Counted from the first letter of the stretch, positions 35,586-44,165 are shown. The stretch is DNA of 64,000 bases from UBA5018 sp947463165 (GCA_943371245.1 CALRTY020000001.1:186001-250000), one strand, 5' to 3'. The notes: a model not told the origin generated them from the sequence alone. A program made the numbers and translations.

Positions 35586-36068
35586 ATGGGCCTATCAATA
35601 TGGACTGCCTGTGGCCCGGTGGCCCTGCCGCTGCTGCTGGTTTCAATGTCAGTATTTGCGGTGGGCATCGATCGCGCCAGTTTTTGGTGGCGCTGGTGGC
35701 AGCCCGCCAGCCAGGGGCGGCGCCAGCGGGGTCAACAGCTCAAAGCGATGGCAAGCCAGGAATCTCGGCAGCTCGATTTAGAGCGGCTGGCCAGTCGCAT
35801 GGCCAACGGCGAGCAGCTGCTGCAGGCTGCCATTTTGCTGGCGCCGCTGCTGGGCCTGACGGGCACAGTGCATGGGCTGATGCAGGTGTTGAGGGCCCTC
35901 GGTCCCCAGTTGCTATTGCCGCCCACGGCTCCCCTGGCAGGCTATGCCGATGTGCTGATCAGCACCTTGGTGGGCCTACAGCTCACCCTGCTGGCTACGG
36001 CCCTGTTGCTGCTCAACCAAGGGCTAAGCCGTTGGCAAATCGATCAGCTGCGTCAGCATTTGCCATGA
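35586..36068 (+). CDS. exbB: ExbB/TolQ/MotA-type proton channel protein
   Basis: About 160 residues with three transmembrane segments: residues ~10-30, then APLLGLTGTVHGLMQVLRAL, and ISTLVGLQLTLLATALLLL. The PLLGLTGTVHGM-like motif is diagnostic for ExbB/TolQ. With ExbD it forms a proton-driven motor that energises TonB-dependent transport or other envelope processes. The ATG at 35586 is preferred to a GTG three bases earlier or a TTG at 35529. The two ExbD-like genes follow immediately. Confidence 0.8.
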   Translation: MGLSIWTACGPVALPLLLVSMSVFAVGIDRASFWWRWWQPASQGRRQRGQQLKAMASQESRQLDLERLASRMANGEQLLQAAILLAPLLGLTGTVHGLMQVLRALGPQLLLPPTAPLAGYADVLISTLVGLQLTLLATALLLLNQGLSRWQIDQLRQHLP

Positions 36069-36080
36069 GTGATTTCTTAG

Positions 36081-36452
36081 ATGAATAATTCGCTGGGCTT
36101 GCGGAGCCTGCCGCTGCTATGGCCGCTGTTGGGCTGCAGCTTGGTGGTAACCACTTCCGTGGCCTGCCTACCGACGCTGCTGCTTGCCAGTCAACCAGCC
36201 AAACCGCGTCCGCGAGCCTCCCTGGCGGCAGTGGCCCAGCCCTGGCTGGTGCTGCGCAGCAGCCGCGGTGAATGGCTGCTCAATGGTCAGCCCATAGCCG
36301 CCACGGCCTTGGCCCAGCTATTGCGCCGCCAACAGCCCGAAACTCGCCTGCACCCCTCCGCCCAGCTGCCGGCCAGCACAGTGGCCAATTCCCTGGCCTG
36401 GTTGCGTCTGCATTCCGGTAAGCAGGCCTCCTTGGATCTGGCGATTCGATGA
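36081..36452 (+). CDS. ExbD/TolR-like protein 1
   Basis: 123 residues. One N-terminal transmembrane helix (residues ~12-36), then a small periplasmic domain: LVLRSSRGEWLLNGQPIAAT, a LAQLLRRQ helix, and SLAWLRLHSGKQASLDLAI, in the order expected for ExbD. The pore Asp normally found in the ExbD helix is not evident, so the protein is divergent. It follows exbB by 12 bp and overlaps the next gene (ATGA). Confidence 0.6.
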   Translation: MNNSLGLRSLPLLWPLLGCSLVVTTSVACLPTLLLASQPAKPRPRASLAAVAQPWLVLRSSRGEWLLNGQPIAATALAQLLRRQQPETRLHPSAQLPASTVANSLAWLRLHSGKQASLDLAIR

Positions 36453-36949
36453 TTGGTACTGCCAGAAAATCCCCGCTGCCGCTGGCGTCGCTGGCCACAG
36501 CGTCACTGGTCACCGCATCGCTGGCCACGGCATTGCTGGGGCTCACTGTTGGTGGCTTTGCCCTGGGCCTGCTGCTACTGCCCCAACGGCTGCTGCAAAG
36601 GCCCCTGGCAGATGGTGTGATCGCCCTGCACATAGAACCGCAAGGCCGCCTGCGGGTATGGAATCAGCCGATCAGCCTGGCCGCCTTGAAGCCACTGCTG
36701 GCAGCAGCAGCCCGCAAGCCTGGCACCAAACTTCGACTGGTGCCATCGCCCCAAACCCCATGGGGTGAAGTAAGTCGATTGGCGGCACTTTTTGAACGTG
36801 GAGACTTACCCGTTGAACTTCAACTTCCCGTCCCTGCCTCCGTCCCTGGATCCGGCCCTGGCACTGGATCTGCGACGAAGACTGCCCCTGCTGCTGCTGA
36901 TTCTGGCAGGGAACCTGGCTCTGGCCCTGGCGCCTACCGATCGCGGTAA
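36449..36949 (+). CDS. ExbD/TolR-like protein 2
   Basis: 166 residues. A hydrophobic helix is preceded by four 15-bp repeats (36485-36544) encoding SLATA/SLVTA units; the periplasmic part IALHIEPQGRLRVWNQPI, then KLRLVPSPQTPWGEVSRL and LPVELQLP mirrors the first ExbD-like protein. The last ~40 residues are Gly/Ser/Pro-rich and overlap the next gene in another frame, so the true end of the folded domain is near residue 125. ExbB with two ExbD-like proteins is an unusual composition for the complex. Confidence 0.6.
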   Translation: MIGTARKSPLPLASLATASLVTASLATALLGLTVGGFALGLLLLPQRLLQRPLADGVIALHIEPQGRLRVWNQPISLAALKPLLAAAARKPGTKLRLVPSPQTPWGEVSRLAALFERGDLPVELQLPVPASVPGSGPGTGSATKTAPAAADSGREPGSGPGAYRSR

Positions 36950-37622
36950 CCCCGGGGTCAACCGCAGCCAAAGGCTGGCCATCACCGATGACAGCCCTGA
37001 GCTGCTGCGCCTTAGCCGCAGTCAGAGCCTGGCAGCTATATCGCCAAGCGGATATCTAGCAAACATTCCTGGCGGCTTGGCAACCCTGCCACCACCCCCC
37101 ACCAATTTGCCGCTGGTAAAGGCCGGCAACTCGTCTGAGATGTCTAGCGCCAAAGGCCCTAACTCCAAAGGGTTTGGCGACCCAGGCAAAACCGACGGCT
37201 CAGCGTTACTGATCAACTTGGCTCCAGCTGGCCTACCCGATCGGGCCAGCGTCGCCCTTGAGGCCCTGCGCCAGCTGATGGGGCCTGCCGCTACTGGTAC
37301 CGATCCAGATTCAGCGCTAGGGCGCGATCAGCTAGCGGCGATCCAGCGGCGACAGTGGTGGTTGAGCAGCGGCCAGGAACCGGCACTGCAGCAGCTATGG
37401 CAAGCCGGCATCAGCGTCTCGCAGCCGCCTGCCCCCCTGGCCGATCTACCGGCGGCTGTCGAGCTGCGGCGCTTGCCTGCGGGGGCTACTGGGCGACTGG
37501 GGCTGCCCGAGCCCCATGGCCATTCCCTGGTGGGCCGCAACAACGCTGTGCTGCTCTGGCGGCTGGGGGGTGAAGTATGGGCCCTGCGCCTGCCCCTGGG
37601 GGAAGCGCTAACCAAGTCTTAA
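36792..37622 (+). CDS. Membrane-anchored protein of unknown function, possible TonB-like partner
   Basis: Up to 276 residues from TTG 36792 (GTG 36798 is equally possible; no ATG lies before residue 115). A basic stretch DLRRR is followed by one transmembrane helix (LPLLLLILAGNLALALA), then a long Ser/Pro-rich extracytoplasmic region and a C-terminal part of unrecognised fold. This topology, and position directly after exbB-exbD-exbD, would suit a TonB-like or motor-coupled protein, but I see no TonB C-terminal signature. It overlaps the preceding gene by about 150 bp, which may mean the start is further downstream. Confidence 0.45.
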   Translation: MNVETYPLNFNFPSLPPSLDPALALDLRRRLPLLLLILAGNLALALAPTDRGNPGVNRSQRLAITDDSPELLRLSRSQSLAAISPSGYLANIPGGLATLPPPPTNLPLVKAGNSSEMSSAKGPNSKGFGDPGKTDGSALLINLAPAGLPDRASVALEALRQLMGPAATGTDPDSALGRDQLAAIQRRQWWLSSGQEPALQQLWQAGISVSQPPAPLADLPAAVELRRLPAGATGRLGLPEPHGHSLVGRNNAVLLWRLGGEVWALRLPLGEALTKS

Positions 37623-37698
37623 ACACAGCACTACCAACTCTTTGCCTTCTAGACGACATCAGTTCATAAGGTCAGCGAACCGACGCAATCGGCCCGTT

Positions 37699-38352
37699 AT
37701 GGTGTTCACGCCCGCCAGCGGCCCCAGCTACAGCCAAGACTTTCGCGAGCTGCTGGAGACCAGCTACGAAAAGCGCAGCCTGATGCACCTGACCTCAGGC
37801 AGCACAGTTCCCTTGCTCAAGAGGAACGTCTGGCTGGTGGTGCGGGGCATGGTGAAGCTCACCGCCCTGTCGATGCAAGGGGACGAGATGCTGCTGGGTT
37901 TGGCGGGCCCCAACGAGCCCTTCGGCGACCCCCTCTCCAATGTGGAGGCCTACCAGGCCACCACCCTTTGCGACACCGACCTGCTCTGCCTCAGCTGCGA
38001 AGAAATCGGCCGAGACGCCAACTTGGCCATGGCCTTGCTGCAGGGCTTGGGGGCTCGCTACCGCCAGAGTGAATCGATGCTGGCGCTACTGGGATTGCGC
38101 CGGGTGGAAGACCGGGTGCGCGGCTTCCTGGAGTTGCTTGCCAACGATTACGGCCAACCCTGCGACCAGGGCCTGAGGCTGAATCTCAAGCTCACCCACC
38201 AGGATTTAGCCAGCGCATTGAGCACCACGCGGGTCACAGTTACCCGCGTATTGGGCTGCCTCAAGGATGAGGGTTGGTTGTCCATAGACGACAAGCGCCA
38301 TCTGGTGATTTCTCACCTGCCCCGCACCAGGCCCCTGGCGCGGTTGAGATGA
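37699..38352 (+). CDS. Crp/Fnr family transcription regulator, possibly PtrA-like
   Basis: 217 residues: an N-terminal cyclic-nucleotide-binding-like beta barrel (VWLVVRGMVKLTALSMQGDE, LLGLAGPNEPFGDPLS) and a C-terminal winged helix with LTHQDLASALSTTRVTVTRV as the recognition helix-turn-helix. Residues required for cAMP binding are not evident. Crp-family regulators next to sphX/pstS in marine Synechococcus (PtrA) control a second tier of phosphate-stress genes; the location between sphX and phoBR makes that a fair guess but not proven. The ATG at 37699 is preferred to TTG 37642. The stop overlaps the next start by ATGA. Confidence 0.75.
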   Translation: MVFTPASGPSYSQDFRELLETSYEKRSLMHLTSGSTVPLLKRNVWLVVRGMVKLTALSMQGDEMLLGLAGPNEPFGDPLSNVEAYQATTLCDTDLLCLSCEEIGRDANLAMALLQGLGARYRQSESMLALLGLRRVEDRVRGFLELLANDYGQPCDQGLRLNLKLTHQDLASALSTTRVTVTRVLGCLKDEGWLSIDDKRHLVISHLPRTRPLARLR

Positions 38353-38780
38353 GCAAGCCGCCAATTAGGCTGCTGATCATCGATAGCGATTCCGCCTCAT
38401 CCTCCCTACTGCAACAGTTCCTGGAGCAGCAGGGATTTCAGGTAAGCAGCTGTATCAATCCCCATGAAGTGGCCGAGAGTTTGATGGGCCCGCATAAATA
38501 TCATCTATTGCTAGTCTCCGACATTATCAGCAACGACAGCGTCAAATGCCTGCTAGATCAGGCCCACGCCGCTTCACCGCCGATGCCAGTGCTGTTGCTT
38601 TGCGCCGCAGCCAAAGAAATCGATCGGATTAAGGCGCTTGAAGCCGGTGCCGATGATTTGCTGGTGCGACCGTTCGGCCTGGCGGAGTGCGCCGCCCGCT
38701 GCCGCGCCCTGGTACGCCGCCAGCGTTTTCAACGACATCCCCGCTCCCAGGCGCCGCGGGATGGTTACGGCAATGCCTAG
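38349..38780 (+). CDS. Stand-alone receiver-like protein with degenerate phosphorylation site
   Basis: 143 residues with the receiver-domain layout: LLIIDSDSASSSLLQQFLEQQGF, then YHLLLVSDIIS at strand 3, VLLLCAAAKE at strand 4 and ADDLLVRPFGLAEC at strand 5. The acidic pocket keeps one of two residues in order, the phospho-acceptor strand has Ser-Asp out of register, and the invariant Lys before Pro-Phe is Arg. It therefore may not be phosphorylated conventionally. It overlaps the Crp-family gene (ATGA) and sits 88 bp before phoB. Confidence 0.65.
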   Translation: MSKPPIRLLIIDSDSASSSLLQQFLEQQGFQVSSCINPHEVAESLMGPHKYHLLLVSDIISNDSVKCLLDQAHAASPPMPVLLLCAAAKEIDRIKALEAGADDLLVRPFGLAECAARCRALVRRQRFQRHPRSQAPRDGYGNA

Positions 38781-38868
38781 GCCGATGCCCTGGGCGGCCG
38801 ATTATTCGCAATCCCTGTCTTGGGGAGATGACTTCTGGGGCAGACGGGCCAGCGGTGAGAATGACGCC

Positions 38869-39561
38869 ATGCACCCTTCTCTTCTAGTCGTCGAAGACGA
38901 CGAGACAATCCGCGAGACCATTCGTGATGCCTTGGAACTGGAGGGGTTTGTCGTGACTGCCTGCGGCAATGGTCGCGATGCTTTGCAGATCATCCAGGCT
39001 GCTGCCAGCGGCGAGGGCTTTGCCCTGGTGGTCTTGGATTTGATGCTGCCAGGCCTGGGGGGACTAGACCTCTGCCGCAAGCTGCGCCAGGCCAACGACA
39101 CCACGCCAATTCTGGTGGTGAGTGCCCGGGACAGCGAGACCGACCGGGTGCTGGGTCTGGAGGTGGGCGCTGACGATTACCTGGTGAAGCCCTTCGGGAT
39201 GCGGGAATTGGTAGCCCGCTGCCGGGCCCTGATGCGACGCAGCGCCAACCAGAACACGCCATCCAAAGTGTTACAACACGCCAATTTATCTCTTTACCTG
39301 GAGGAATGCAGGGTTACACGCGACGGACTCGACGTGAGTCTTTCACCGAAAGAGTATAGGCTTTTGGAATTATTTATGCATAATCCCCGCCGGGTATGGA
39401 GTCGCGACAAGCTCCTGGAGCATGTCTGGGGCATCGACTACATAGGAGATAGCAAAACCGTAGACGTGCACATCCGCTGGTTGCGGGAAAAGTTGGAGGA
39501 AAACCCCTCTGCCCCCCAACATCTACTCACGGTGCGGGGATTCGGCTATCGCTTCGGTTAG
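38869..39561 (+). CDS. phoB: Phosphate response regulator PhoB
   Basis: 230 residues of the OmpR/PhoB class. The receiver has VVEDDET, phospho-acceptor Asp in LVVLDLMLPGLGG, Thr/Ser position VVSARD and Lys in DDYLVKPFG; the C-terminal winged helix carries LSPKEYRLLELF, WSRDKLLEHVWG and KTVDVHIRWLREKL. It binds Pho boxes such as the one before sphX. The ATG at 38869 is chosen because the receiver begins directly; it is 4 bp from the kinase gene. Confidence 0.9.
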   Translation: MHPSLLVVEDDETIRETIRDALELEGFVVTACGNGRDALQIIQAAASGEGFALVVLDLMLPGLGGLDLCRKLRQANDTTPILVVSARDSETDRVLGLEVGADDYLVKPFGMRELVARCRALMRRSANQNTPSKVLQHANLSLYLEECRVTRDGLDVSLSPKEYRLLELFMHNPRRVWSRDKLLEHVWGIDYIGDSKTVDVHIRWLREKLEENPSAPQHLLTVRGFGYRFG

Positions 39562-39565
39562 GTCG

Positions 39566-40669
39566 ATGCTGCTGCAGTGGTGGCGGCAGGGTTTGTGGCG
39601 GCAGGGCTGGCAGCGGTTGTGGCGGCGCCGGGAGGCCAGCCAGCTGAGCGTGCGCCAATTGCTGGGCTGGATGGACGCGGCGCCATTGGGCTGGGTGCTG
39701 CTGGACCGCCACGACCGGGTGAATCACCTGACGCCAAGAGCTGAGCGGTTGCTGGGGGTCGATGTCGGCCGCATCCTCCAGGGCAGAGAATTCAGGGAGC
39801 TTTGCAACGACCCCAACCTGCTGGCCTGCATCCGCAGCGCTCGCCGCCTGGATCGACCCCAGCGGCTGGAATGGCAGCGCTCTGAGCTGGAGATCGACGT
39901 GTTGGCGGTGCCCGGTGGCGGCGGCTGGCTGGCGGTGCAGCTGCAGAGCCGTCGCACCCTGGAGGCCCAGCTGCAGCAACAGGAGCGCTGGGTGGGCGAT
40001 GTGGCCCATGAGCTGAAAACGCCACTCACGGCCCTGTTGTTGGTGGGCGACAGCCTTGCCGCCCAGGTAAACAAACAAAACGCCCGACTGGTGGAACGCC
40101 TGCAGCGAGAACTGGTGAGACTCCAGGAGCTGGTGAATGATTTGCTGGAGCTGTCGCGGCTGGAGAACACCCTGCCGGGTTTGGGCCTGCGGCTTGCGGA
40201 TATGGAGCTGCGGCCCTTGGTGGAGCTGGTCTGGGCTGGATTGAGGCCCCTGGCCGACCAGCGCCAGATTCAGCTGCAGTTGGAGGTGCCGCCGGGCCTG
40301 CTGCTGCGGGCTGACAGTTCCCGACTGCATCGCGCCCTGCTCAACTTGATCGATAACGCCCTGCGCTACAGCCCGGATGGCTCGGCTGTGCAGGTGATGG
40401 TCACCAGCCGCAGTGGCTGGTGTCGGCTTGGCATTCGCGACTGCGGCCCCGGCTTGAGCGAAGAAGACCTGGAGCACATGTTTGAGCGCTTCTACCGGGG
40501 CGATCCCTCCAGGGTGAAAAGCCAGCGCACCGGCAGCGGTCTGGGCCTGTCCATCGCCCAGCAAATCGCCGCCACCCATGGCGGTCGGATCCAGGCCGGC
40601 AACCACCCCGAGGGAGGGGCACTGATCGAATTGATTCTTCCCCTCGGTGGACCGGTCAAGCTTGCTTAA
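39566..40669 (+). CDS. phoR: Phosphate sensor histidine kinase PhoR
   Basis: 367 residues. A short Trp/Arg-rich amphipathic N-terminus replaces the usual transmembrane helices, then a PAS-like domain (MDAAPLGWVLLDRHDRVNHL), HisKA with phospho-acceptor in VAHELKTPLTAL, and the HATPase domain with NLIDNALRYS, DCGPGL, FERFYRGD and GSGLGLSI. It phosphorylates PhoB under phosphate limitation, probably sensing through Pst components. It is four bases from phoB. Confidence 0.88.
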   Translation: MLLQWWRQGLWRQGWQRLWRRREASQLSVRQLLGWMDAAPLGWVLLDRHDRVNHLTPRAERLLGVDVGRILQGREFRELCNDPNLLACIRSARRLDRPQRLEWQRSELEIDVLAVPGGGGWLAVQLQSRRTLEAQLQQQERWVGDVAHELKTPLTALLLVGDSLAAQVNKQNARLVERLQRELVRLQELVNDLLELSRLENTLPGLGLRLADMELRPLVELVWAGLRPLADQRQIQLQLEVPPGLLLRADSSRLHRALLNLIDNALRYSPDGSAVQVMVTSRSGWCRLGIRDCGPGLSEEDLEHMFERFYRGDPSRVKSQRTGSGLGLSIAQQIAATHGGRIQAGNHPEGGALIELILPLGGPVKLA

Positions 40670-40707
40670 GGTGCCCATGTGATCGGGCTGGCAGCGCGGC
40701 TGGCCAA

Positions 40708-41712
40708 ATGACCCGCAGAACGATGAGCAGCGTTTACGCCGACAACAGCCTCACGATCGGCAACACCCCCCTGGTGCAGCTAAACCGAGTCACGGCAGGC
40801 TGCCAGGCGAGGGTGCTGGCCAAGATTGAAGGTCGCAACCCGGCCTTCTCAGTCAAGTGCCGCATCGGAGCGGCGATGATTTGGCAGGCGGAACAGGATG
40901 GTCTGCTGGGGGCTGGCAGGGAGCTGGTGGAACCCACCAGTGGCAACACGGGCATCGCCTTGGCTTTCGTGGCGGCCTCCCGTGGCATTCCCCTGACCCT
41001 CACCATGCCGGAGACGATGAGCATGGAACGGCGCAAGCTGCTCACCGCCTACGGGGCGCACCTGCTGCTCACCGAGGGCAAGAAGGGCATGCCCGGAGCG
41101 ATTGCCGCCGCCCAGGAATTGGCCGAATCGGATCCGGATCGTTACGTGATGTTGCAACAGTTCGCCAACCCGGCGAATCCCAAAATCCACCACGACACCA
41201 CGGGCCCTGAAATCTGGCGAGACAGCGACGGCCAGGTGGATGTGTTTGTGGCAGGCGTCGGTACTGGCGGCACGATTACCGGCGTAAGCCGTTACATCAA
41301 GCAGACGCTGGAAAAGCCCTTGGTGAGCGTCGCGGTGGAACCCGCAAGCAGTCCAGTGATCAGCCAAACCATGGCTGGGCAAGATCTGAAGCCAGGGCCG
41401 CACAAAATTCAGGGCATCGGCGCTGGTTTCGTACCAGCCAATCTCGAGCTGGCCTTAGTGGATCGCGTCGAGAAGGTTAGCGATGACGAGGCAATTTCCA
41501 TGGCCCGCCGCTTGATGAAAGAGGAAGGAATCCTGGCAGGCATCTCCTGCGGAGCCGCGATGACAGCGGCGCTACGCCTTGCCAAGGAGCCACAATTCGC
41601 AGGCAAAACAATCGTAGTTGTGCTACCCGATTCGGGCGAGCGCTACCTCAGCTCAGCCCTATTCGAAGGCGTCTTCGACGAGCGTGGCTTAGCCTCGCCT
41701 CCCGGCAATTGA
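40708..41712 (+). CDS. cysK: Cysteine synthase A (O-acetylserine sulfhydrylase)
   Basis: 334 residues of the fold-type II PLP enzymes. It condenses O-acetylserine with sulfide. The PLP Lys lies in NPAFSVKCRIGAAM, the substrate loop is PTSGNTGIALAF, the phosphate-binding Gly loop is GVGTGGTITG and QGIGAGFVP follows; the C-terminal GISCGAA and LPDSGERYLS complete the pattern. Start is ATG 40708 or ATG 40723 (MSSVYADNS). It is the final step of sulfide assimilation and could use sulfur from the importers at 12-22 kb, though it is transcribed here after phoR. Confidence 0.92.
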   Translation: MTRRTMSSVYADNSLTIGNTPLVQLNRVTAGCQARVLAKIEGRNPAFSVKCRIGAAMIWQAEQDGLLGAGRELVEPTSGNTGIALAFVAASRGIPLTLTMPETMSMERRKLLTAYGAHLLLTEGKKGMPGAIAAAQELAESDPDRYVMLQQFANPANPKIHHDTTGPEIWRDSDGQVDVFVAGVGTGGTITGVSRYIKQTLEKPLVSVAVEPASSPVISQTMAGQDLKPGPHKIQGIGAGFVPANLELALVDRVEKVSDDEAISMARRLMKEEGILAGISCGAAMTAALRLAKEPQFAGKTIVVVLPDSGERYLSSALFEGVFDERGLASPPGN

Positions 41713-41747
41713 CCAAGCGATAAAAAGCCCAATAGCGCTCAATCAAC

Positions 41748-42914
41748 ATGGCATCCAGTGATGCTTTTCCTGGCAATCCCATGCCTAGACATCCAATCCC
41801 TAGTGGCTCCCTGTCTAGCGATCCATTGTCTAGCGATCCCATGCCTAATGATCCCATGACCGGCTATTCGATCTCCAGTGATTCATTGCCTAGTGGTCCC
41901 ATTCCTGGTGATCCAATGGCTAACCAGCCAGCTCCCAGCCACCCGGTGGCACCCGGATCAGTTACGCCTGAATCATTCACATCAGAATCCGTGATGAGCG
42001 CAAGCCTGCCCAGCGAGTCAATCCCAGACCCAGCGACCTCGGCGAACAACGAGTTTACTGAAAAGATTGCAGCCGCCGATGAATTTATAGCCCCTTCAGG
42101 TAGTCCGACCCCCGCGGATAACCCAGTCTACACGGATAACTTAGCGACCGCGGAGAGTTCAGCCTCCGAGGATATCTCACACCCTGCGGACAGTATCGTC
42201 CCCGCGGAGAGTTCAACTTCCGCAGACAGCCCAGGGCCTGGGAATATCCCAGACCCTGCAGATAGCTTAGTTGCTGAAATAGGTCCAATCGCAGTCGCCA
42301 ACGATGAGCCTGCGCTTTATGCTAACGAATCCGCTTCGCCTGAAGTTGGCCCAGTTAGCGAAGAAATTGCAATCCCCATCGCTCCGCTGCCAGAGAACCA
42401 AGACCCTGCCCCTGTCCAAGCAATTGATTTGCGCCAGATAGCGGATCAGCCCCCGTCGACCCTCGCCCCTGATCTGCCTGCCCTGGCTGAACCGAGCCCA
42501 CCGTTGCAGCGCCAGATTCCGATCGCCACCGCTGCCCCCCTGGTCGCCCCCGCGGAGCCCAAGGCCACCAAGCCCGAGTCGGCCACTACCGCAGGCTCCA
42601 ATAGCGCCACTGCACTGCCCCTGCAGCTAATCAACCAGCTGCTGCGCAAAATTGGCGCTACGCCCCTGGTTTCCCTGGCGGATATGTTGCCATTACTGCG
42701 CATTCTCATCCTGGCTGTGCTGGCAGGTATTGCCCTGAGGCTTGCCAATGCCACCCTCGGAGCCATCGACGATTTACCCCTGGTGGGGGGCCTGCTGGAA
42801 CTGGTTGGCCTGGTCACTCTGCTCAACTTCCTGGCTCGCAACGCCTTCAAACAGAAAAAGCGAGCTGAACTGCTGGCCAGAATCCAAAAGCTACGCACCG
42901 ATCTACTCGGCTAA
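41748..42914 (+). CDS. CAAD/CURT1-domain thylakoid protein with long repeat-rich N-terminus
   Basis: 388 residues. The C-terminal ~100 residues are a CAAD/CURT1-type domain: an amphipathic region, two transmembrane helices (LPLLRILILAVLAGIALRL and VGGLLELVGLVTLLNFL) and a basic helix. CURT1 proteins bend thylakoid membranes; CAAD domains also anchor aminoacyl-tRNA synthetases. The first ~290 residues are Pro/Ser/Asp-rich and disordered, made of 10 pentapeptides (41769-41918) and 9 hexapeptides (42114-42275). Related cyanobacterial proteins I know are usually under 200 residues, so the extension is exceptional. Confidence 0.8.
   Translation: MASSDAFPGNPMPRHPIPSGSLSSDPLSSDPMPNDPMTGYSISSDSLPSGPIPGDPMANQPAPSHPVAPGSVTPESFTSESVMSASLPSESIPDPATSANNEFTEKIAAADEFIAPSGSPTPADNPVYTDNLATAESSASEDISHPADSIVPAESSTSADSPGPGNIPDPADSLVAEIGPIAVANDEPALYANESASPEVGPVSEEIAIPIAPLPENQDPAPVQAIDLRQIADQPPSTLAPDLPALAEPSPPLQRQIPIATAAPLVAPAEPKATKPESATTAGSNSATALPLQLINQLLRKIGATPLVSLADMLPLLRILILAVLAGIALRLANATLGAIDDLPLVGGLLELVGLVTLLNFLARNAFKQKKRAELLARIQKLRTDLLG
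41769..41918 (+). repeat. 15-bp in-frame repeat, 10 copies
   Basis: Ten consecutive 15-bp units with consensus CCTAGTGATCCCATG, encoding PGNPM, PRHPI, PSGSL, SSDPL, SSDPM, PNDPM, TGYSI, SSDSL, PSGPI and PGDPM. Phase is unbroken. Confidence 0.9.
42114..42275 (+). repeat. 18-bp in-frame repeat, 9 copies
   Basis: Nine hexapeptide units in the same gene: ADNPVY, TDNLAT, AESSAS, EDISHP, ADSIVP, AESSTS, ADSPGP, GNIPDP and ADSLVA. DNA identity between units is lower than in the 15-bp array, so it is probably older. Confidence 0.8.
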
Positions 42915-43142
42915 AACTTGTGTACTCGGCATAATCCATATCCGCCAAAGTTTGTGTACTCAGCCAAGTTCACGCCAATCAGTTATAGGGCACATCGAAA
43001 AAACACCAAAGTTCATCGATGTCCGATGCTGTACCGCGGAAGCGTTGCTGCAACTGGTCTGTTCCTCGCTCTGGCGAGCGGATGGACAATTTTTGAGCTG
43101 CCTTTAAGACTTACATAAAATCAATTTCTAGGAATCCCCGAT

Positions 43143-44117
43143 TCAGGCGCTCATCTCCAGCATGAGCTGGATAGGGGTGAGGGCCCGCTGGCGCAGCTGC
43201 TCATCCATGGTGATTTGGGGTTCCATGGTGAGCAGGCAATGCCAAAGTTTTTCCATGGTATTCAGCCGCATATAGGGGCAGGCATTGCAACTGCAGCCGT
43301 CGGCACCGGGAACCGGGAGCAACAGCTTGTGGGGAACCCGTTGCTGCATCTGGTGGAGGATGCCGGGTTCGGTGAGCACGATCAGGCTCTGGGCATCACT
43401 ATCTTCAGCGCGGCCTAGCAACTTACTGGTGGAGCCAATGAAGTCGGCCAGATCAAGTAGATGGGGCAGGCATTCGGGATGGGCCAGTACCTCCGCATCT
43501 GGGTGGTCGAGCTTCAGCTGGAGCAACGCCTGCTCACTGAAGGATTCGTGCACCATGCAGCTGCCAGGCCACAGGGTGAGCTCGCGGCCACTCTGGGCCT
43601 GTACCCAGCGGCCCAAATTCTGATCGGGTGCAAACAGAATTGGCCGCTCTGGCGGCAGTTTTTTCACCAGCTCAACGGCGTTGCTGCTGGTGCAGATCAG
43701 GTCGCTCTGGGCCTTCACCGCAGCCGAGCAATTGATGTAACTCACTACAAAGTGGTCTGGATGCTGCTCGCGGAAGGCGGCGAAGGCATCGGCTGGGCAG
43801 GCGTCAGCGAGAGAGCAGCCGGCATTGAGGTCTGGTAGGAGCACGATTTTGCCGGGATTGAGTATTTTTGCGGTCTCGGCCATGAAGTGCACGCCACAAA
43901 ACACGATCACATCGGCATCGGTACTGGCGGCCTTACGGGATAGTTCCAGCGAGTCGCCAATAAAATCGGCGATGTCCTGGATGGCATCTTCCTGGTAGTA
44001 GTGGGCCAGGATCACGGCGTTGCGCTCACGGCTCAGGGTCCGGATGGCCGTGGGCAGGTCGGCAGGAGTGTTAGCTGCGCTACCGGCGCTGGTGTTGTGG
44101 ACAGCGGCGAAAACCAA
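43143..44117 (-). CDS. nadA: Quinolinate synthase A
   Basis: 324 residues. It condenses iminoaspartate with dihydroxyacetone phosphate in NAD synthesis using a [4Fe-4S] cluster. Motifs visible are VILAHYYQEDAIQDIADFIGDS, VIVFCGVHFMAETAKIL, LPDLNAGCSLADACP, ISN-like SYINCSAAVK, and the cluster-region DGCSCNACPYM near the C-terminus. It is divergent from a phosphoesterase gene with 48 bp between start codons. Confidence 0.93.
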   Translation of the reverse strand: MVFAAVHNTSAGSAANTPADLPTAIRTLSRERNAVILAHYYQEDAIQDIADFIGDSLELSRKAASTDADVIVFCGVHFMAETAKILNPGKIVLLPDLNAGCSLADACPADAFAAFREQHPDHFVVSYINCSAAVKAQSDLICTSSNAVELVKKLPPERPILFAPDQNLGRWVQAQSGRELTLWPGSCMVHESFSEQALLQLKLDHPDAEVLAHPECLPHLLDLADFIGSTSKLLGRAEDSDAQSLIVLTEPGILHQMQQRVPHKLLLPVPGADGCSCNACPYMRLNTMEKLWHCLLTMEPQITMDEQLRQRALTPIQLMLEMSA

Positions 44118-44165
44118 CCCGAGTCCTCACGTGGTGCAGGATGGCTTAACACTAGGCAGTGGTGG

